This document shows positions 4,709 through 6,578 of a DNA stretch of 6,578 nucleotides, piece by piece. This DNA comes from Candidatus Nitrosopumilus sp. (GTDB taxonomy: Archaea > Thermoproteota > Nitrososphaeria > Nitrososphaerales > Nitrosopumilaceae): NCBI GenBank assembly GCA_013002265.1, contig JABDKK010000045.1, positions 1 through 6,578 on the forward strand, read 5' to 3'. The notes beneath the pieces are model-generated. The model had not been told where the DNA came from. It saw only the letters and a list, made by a program, of their open reading frames with translations, and made no database searches. The position numbers were made by a program, and so were the translations under genes. Every line of letters starts with the position of its first letter. Position 1 is the first letter of the stretch.

Positions 4709-6578
4709 AAAACCGAAGACAGTAAAGCTGCTCTCTCTAAAATACTGTCATGAAGAATGTATTCTTTTGGTGAGCGATAATTGTGTCCTAGAGGTCCAAA
4801 TCCATCCAAAGCTGGAAGTTCACTTGGAACATTACTAATATCAGAAGATACAATTTGACAGTGTTTTTTGATTTTCATATCATGTTTTTTAGCAAGCTCT
4901 TCAACCATTTCATAGAATTTGGTATCAGATGGCTCCTCTAAAACTGGAGGTCTTGTTTGTATTTTATTTATTGCAACATCTAGTTTTTTAGTTCCTTCTT
5001 CTCTTTTTTTCATGATTGTTTGAATTTTTGCATCAAGTGTCTCTCCAAGTTTTGCAGTTTGATAACTACATGTTAAAGATAATGTTGCATAATTTGGAGT
5101 ATGTCCATGAGAACCTTTTGCAATAACAGAAGTAGTTCTTAATTTGTAATCTTCTTCATTCTTTGAAAGTTTTTCAAGTGCATGTAATTTTTTTGCTAAA
5201 ACTGGAATTATTCCATGGATGTCTGATTCAGATTGAGACGAAGTTGCAGTAAATCTGATTTGATAATCACTTCTACCATAACAAGTTGTAATAATTCCAC
5301 CGTCCTTACTGCCAGATTTTAATCCGATTACATACTTTGATTTTTTTGAATATTCATTGACTAATCTCTTGCTGTAACGTCCTCCCAAACTATCATCAGT
5401 CGTAAGCAATACAGCACATTTGATTTTTCGGAGTTTTTTTGCAAAGCGAAGTGCATGTAAAGCACCCAACATTACTACCAACCCACCTTTACTTTCAGCA
5501 ATTCCAGAGCCAACTATTTGATCGTTGTTCTCATAATAACTAATCAAATCATCAGGGCCATAGTGTGTGTCAAGATGAGAAATTATCAGTACATCATTTT
5601 GTGATTCTGAATGGTTCGTAAAATAATGAAAATCACCTACATCTAATTCTCTATGAATTTGTTCTTCAAATCCCAGATGCCTCAATCTTTTGGAAAGTAA
5701 TCCGCCAAGTTGGTTAACATGCTCAAGATTATACACATGTGTGTTTAGATTAACAAAATCTCTCAGGGATTCTTTTAGACTTTGAAGGTGACCTCTCAAA
5801 TAGGTTCTTGAAACAACACGCAGTGGTTGGGTTAAATCAGATTCAGTTACATTGTGAGGAATAGAAGAACCAAAATATCGAATTACTGCAACATCGAGAA
5901 TTTTATTGATTAAAGATTCGTATGTGTATCCTGCAGTTTTGGCAGCATGAAATAATGAACCTCCTTGTCCAAGACTGGCCATAGAGTTTAATTCAAGAAT
6001 GTATAGATTCTCATCTTTATCCATTCGGAAATCAACTCTGCTGTAGTCATTCAAACCCAAAGATGAAAATGCGTTTATACACATTTGACGCATTTCTTCT
6101 GTTTTTTCTTTTGATAATTTTGCAGGACATGTTTTATCAACTCCACCTTTTTTCTTTTTATCAGAAATGGTTTGGATTTGATCAGGATTATCTAGATTAA
6201 TTTCAACAATAGGCAAAATGTCAACATTTGGAGAATTTCCTAAAACGCCAACTGCAAATTCTCTACCTGAAATAAATTGTTCGACTAGAATATCCTGTTG
6301 GAATTTTTCAATTTGTACTTTAACTGCCGCCCTAAGATCATCCCAGTTATCTACAACCTCCATTCCCATTGAAGTTGATTCAAGTTTTGGTTTAACAATA
6401 ACTGGGAAAATTAAATCATCGTGTTTATCATCAGGAGTTCTGAAAACCCAAAATCCAGGAGTTGGAATATTATTTTTCTGCAATACAATTTTGGTCATTA
6501 CTTTATCTTGAACAATTGCATGGCCTGCAGGTCCTGAACCAATGTAAGGAATTCCCAACATCTCCATCATTGCAGGAA
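4687..6578 (-). CDS. ATP-grasp (D-Ala-D-Ala-ligase-like) fused to a degenerate M20 peptidase-like domain, 5'-partial
   Basis: The frame is open through the right window edge. The reading VPA/MMEMLGIPYIGS matches the inside of ligase proteins, so the N-terminal subdomain is missing and the ATG at 6570 (residue 1 here) is probably not the true start. Residues 1-235 are a D-Ala-D-Ala-ligase-type ATP-grasp: QDK (K23), VIVKPKLESTSMGM (K60), E97, E104, CPAKL at 148-152, SRVDF (R178, D180) and LELNS (E193, N195), so ATP and Mg residues are kept. The ligase PGMT motif and omega-loop Tyr are not seen, so the substrate is probably not D-Ala. Residues about 264-627 are M20-like: SHLDT (H332, D334), GSGIAESKGG, TTDDSLGG, a lid domain around 425-545, and GPLGHNYRSPKEY. 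Most zinc ligands are replaced (E359, S394, K417, R599), so hydrolase activity is doubtful. It is predicted cytoplasmic, with no membrane segment, and is followed closely by the NDH-2-like gene. Confidence 0.85.
   Translation of the reverse strand, partial: PAMMEMLGIPYIGSGPAGHAIVQDKVMTKIVLQKNNIPTPGFWVFRTPDDKHDDLIFPVIVKPKLESTSMGMEVVDNWDDLRAAVKVQIEKFQQDILVEQFISGREFAVGVLGNSPNVDILPIVEINLDNPDQIQTISDKKKKGGVDKTCPAKLSKEKTEEMRQMCINAFSSLGLNDYSRVDFRMDKDENLYILELNSMASLGQGGSLFHAAKTAGYTYESLINKILDVAVIRYFGSSIPHNVTESDLTQPLRVVSRTYLRGHLQSLKESLRDFVNLNTHVYNLEHVNQLGGLLSKRLRHLGFEEQIHRELDVGDFHYFTNHSESQNDVLIISHLDTHYGPDDLISYYENNDQIVGSGIAESKGGLVVMLGALHALRFAKKLRKIKCAVLLTTDDSLGGRYSKRLVNEYSKKSKYVIGLKSGSKDGGIITTCYGRSDYQIRFTATSSQSESDIHGIIPVLAKKLHALEKLSKNEEDYKLRTTSVIAKGSHGHTPNYATLSLTCSYQTAKLGETLDAKIQTIMKKREEGTKKLDVAINKIQTRPPVLEEPSDTKFYEMVEELAKKHDMKIKKHCQIVSSDISNVPSELPALDGFGPLGHNYRSPKEYILHDSILERAALLSSVLYKCSEK

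Noticed and set aside
6218..6511. Plus-strand frame of 97 codons opposite the ATP-grasp domain
   Set aside because: Antisense to conserved ATP-binding motifs, with no family features.

Overview
The window is strongly AT-rich and reads as archaeal. It probably comes from an ammonia-oxidising thaumarchaeon of the Nitrosopumilus type. The evidence is AT-rich TATA-like boxes centred about 25 nt upstream of start codons (leaderless-type genes), no Shine-Dalgarno sites, and gene types found in that group. The lineage is an inference from style and content, since no rRNA or tRNA gene is present.

All six sizeable genes lie on the minus strand, so transcription runs from right to left. At the right edge is a long protein, cut at its 5' end by the window, that fuses a D-Ala-D-Ala-ligase-like ATP-grasp domain to an M20 metallopeptidase-like domain. 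Sixteen bases after its stop comes a type II NADH:quinone oxidoreductase (NDH-2-like) gene. A strong inverted repeat spans the junction, and a T7 tract follows the second gene. Next are three tandem paralogues encoding small proteins made almost entirely of left-handed beta-helix (hexapeptide) repeats. The first and third have well-placed TATA boxes and share an upstream 10-bp motif; the middle one is probably co-transcribed with the gene before it. The last minus-strand gene encodes a gamma-glutamyltransferase-family Ntn hydrolase. At the left edge a tiny plus-strand cysteine-rich ORF converges on it.

Three features deserve attention. (1) The hexapeptide triplet keeps exact 18-residue coils in identical register, with an I-E-K/R face on most coils and no known catalytic residues, which suggests a structural or scaffold role. 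(2) The M20 half of the fusion has lost most zinc ligands while its ATP-grasp half keeps its ATP/Mg residues, so the protein looks like a ligase carrying a pseudo-peptidase domain. (3) The GGT homologue keeps its self-processing threonine but has replaced the residues that hold a gamma-glutamyl group, so its substrate is probably not glutathione. No single pathway joining these genes can be proven from the window. Amide-bond formation (ATP-grasp) and amide-bond cleavage (Ntn hydrolase) occur within a few kilobases of each other, but they are not in one operon.
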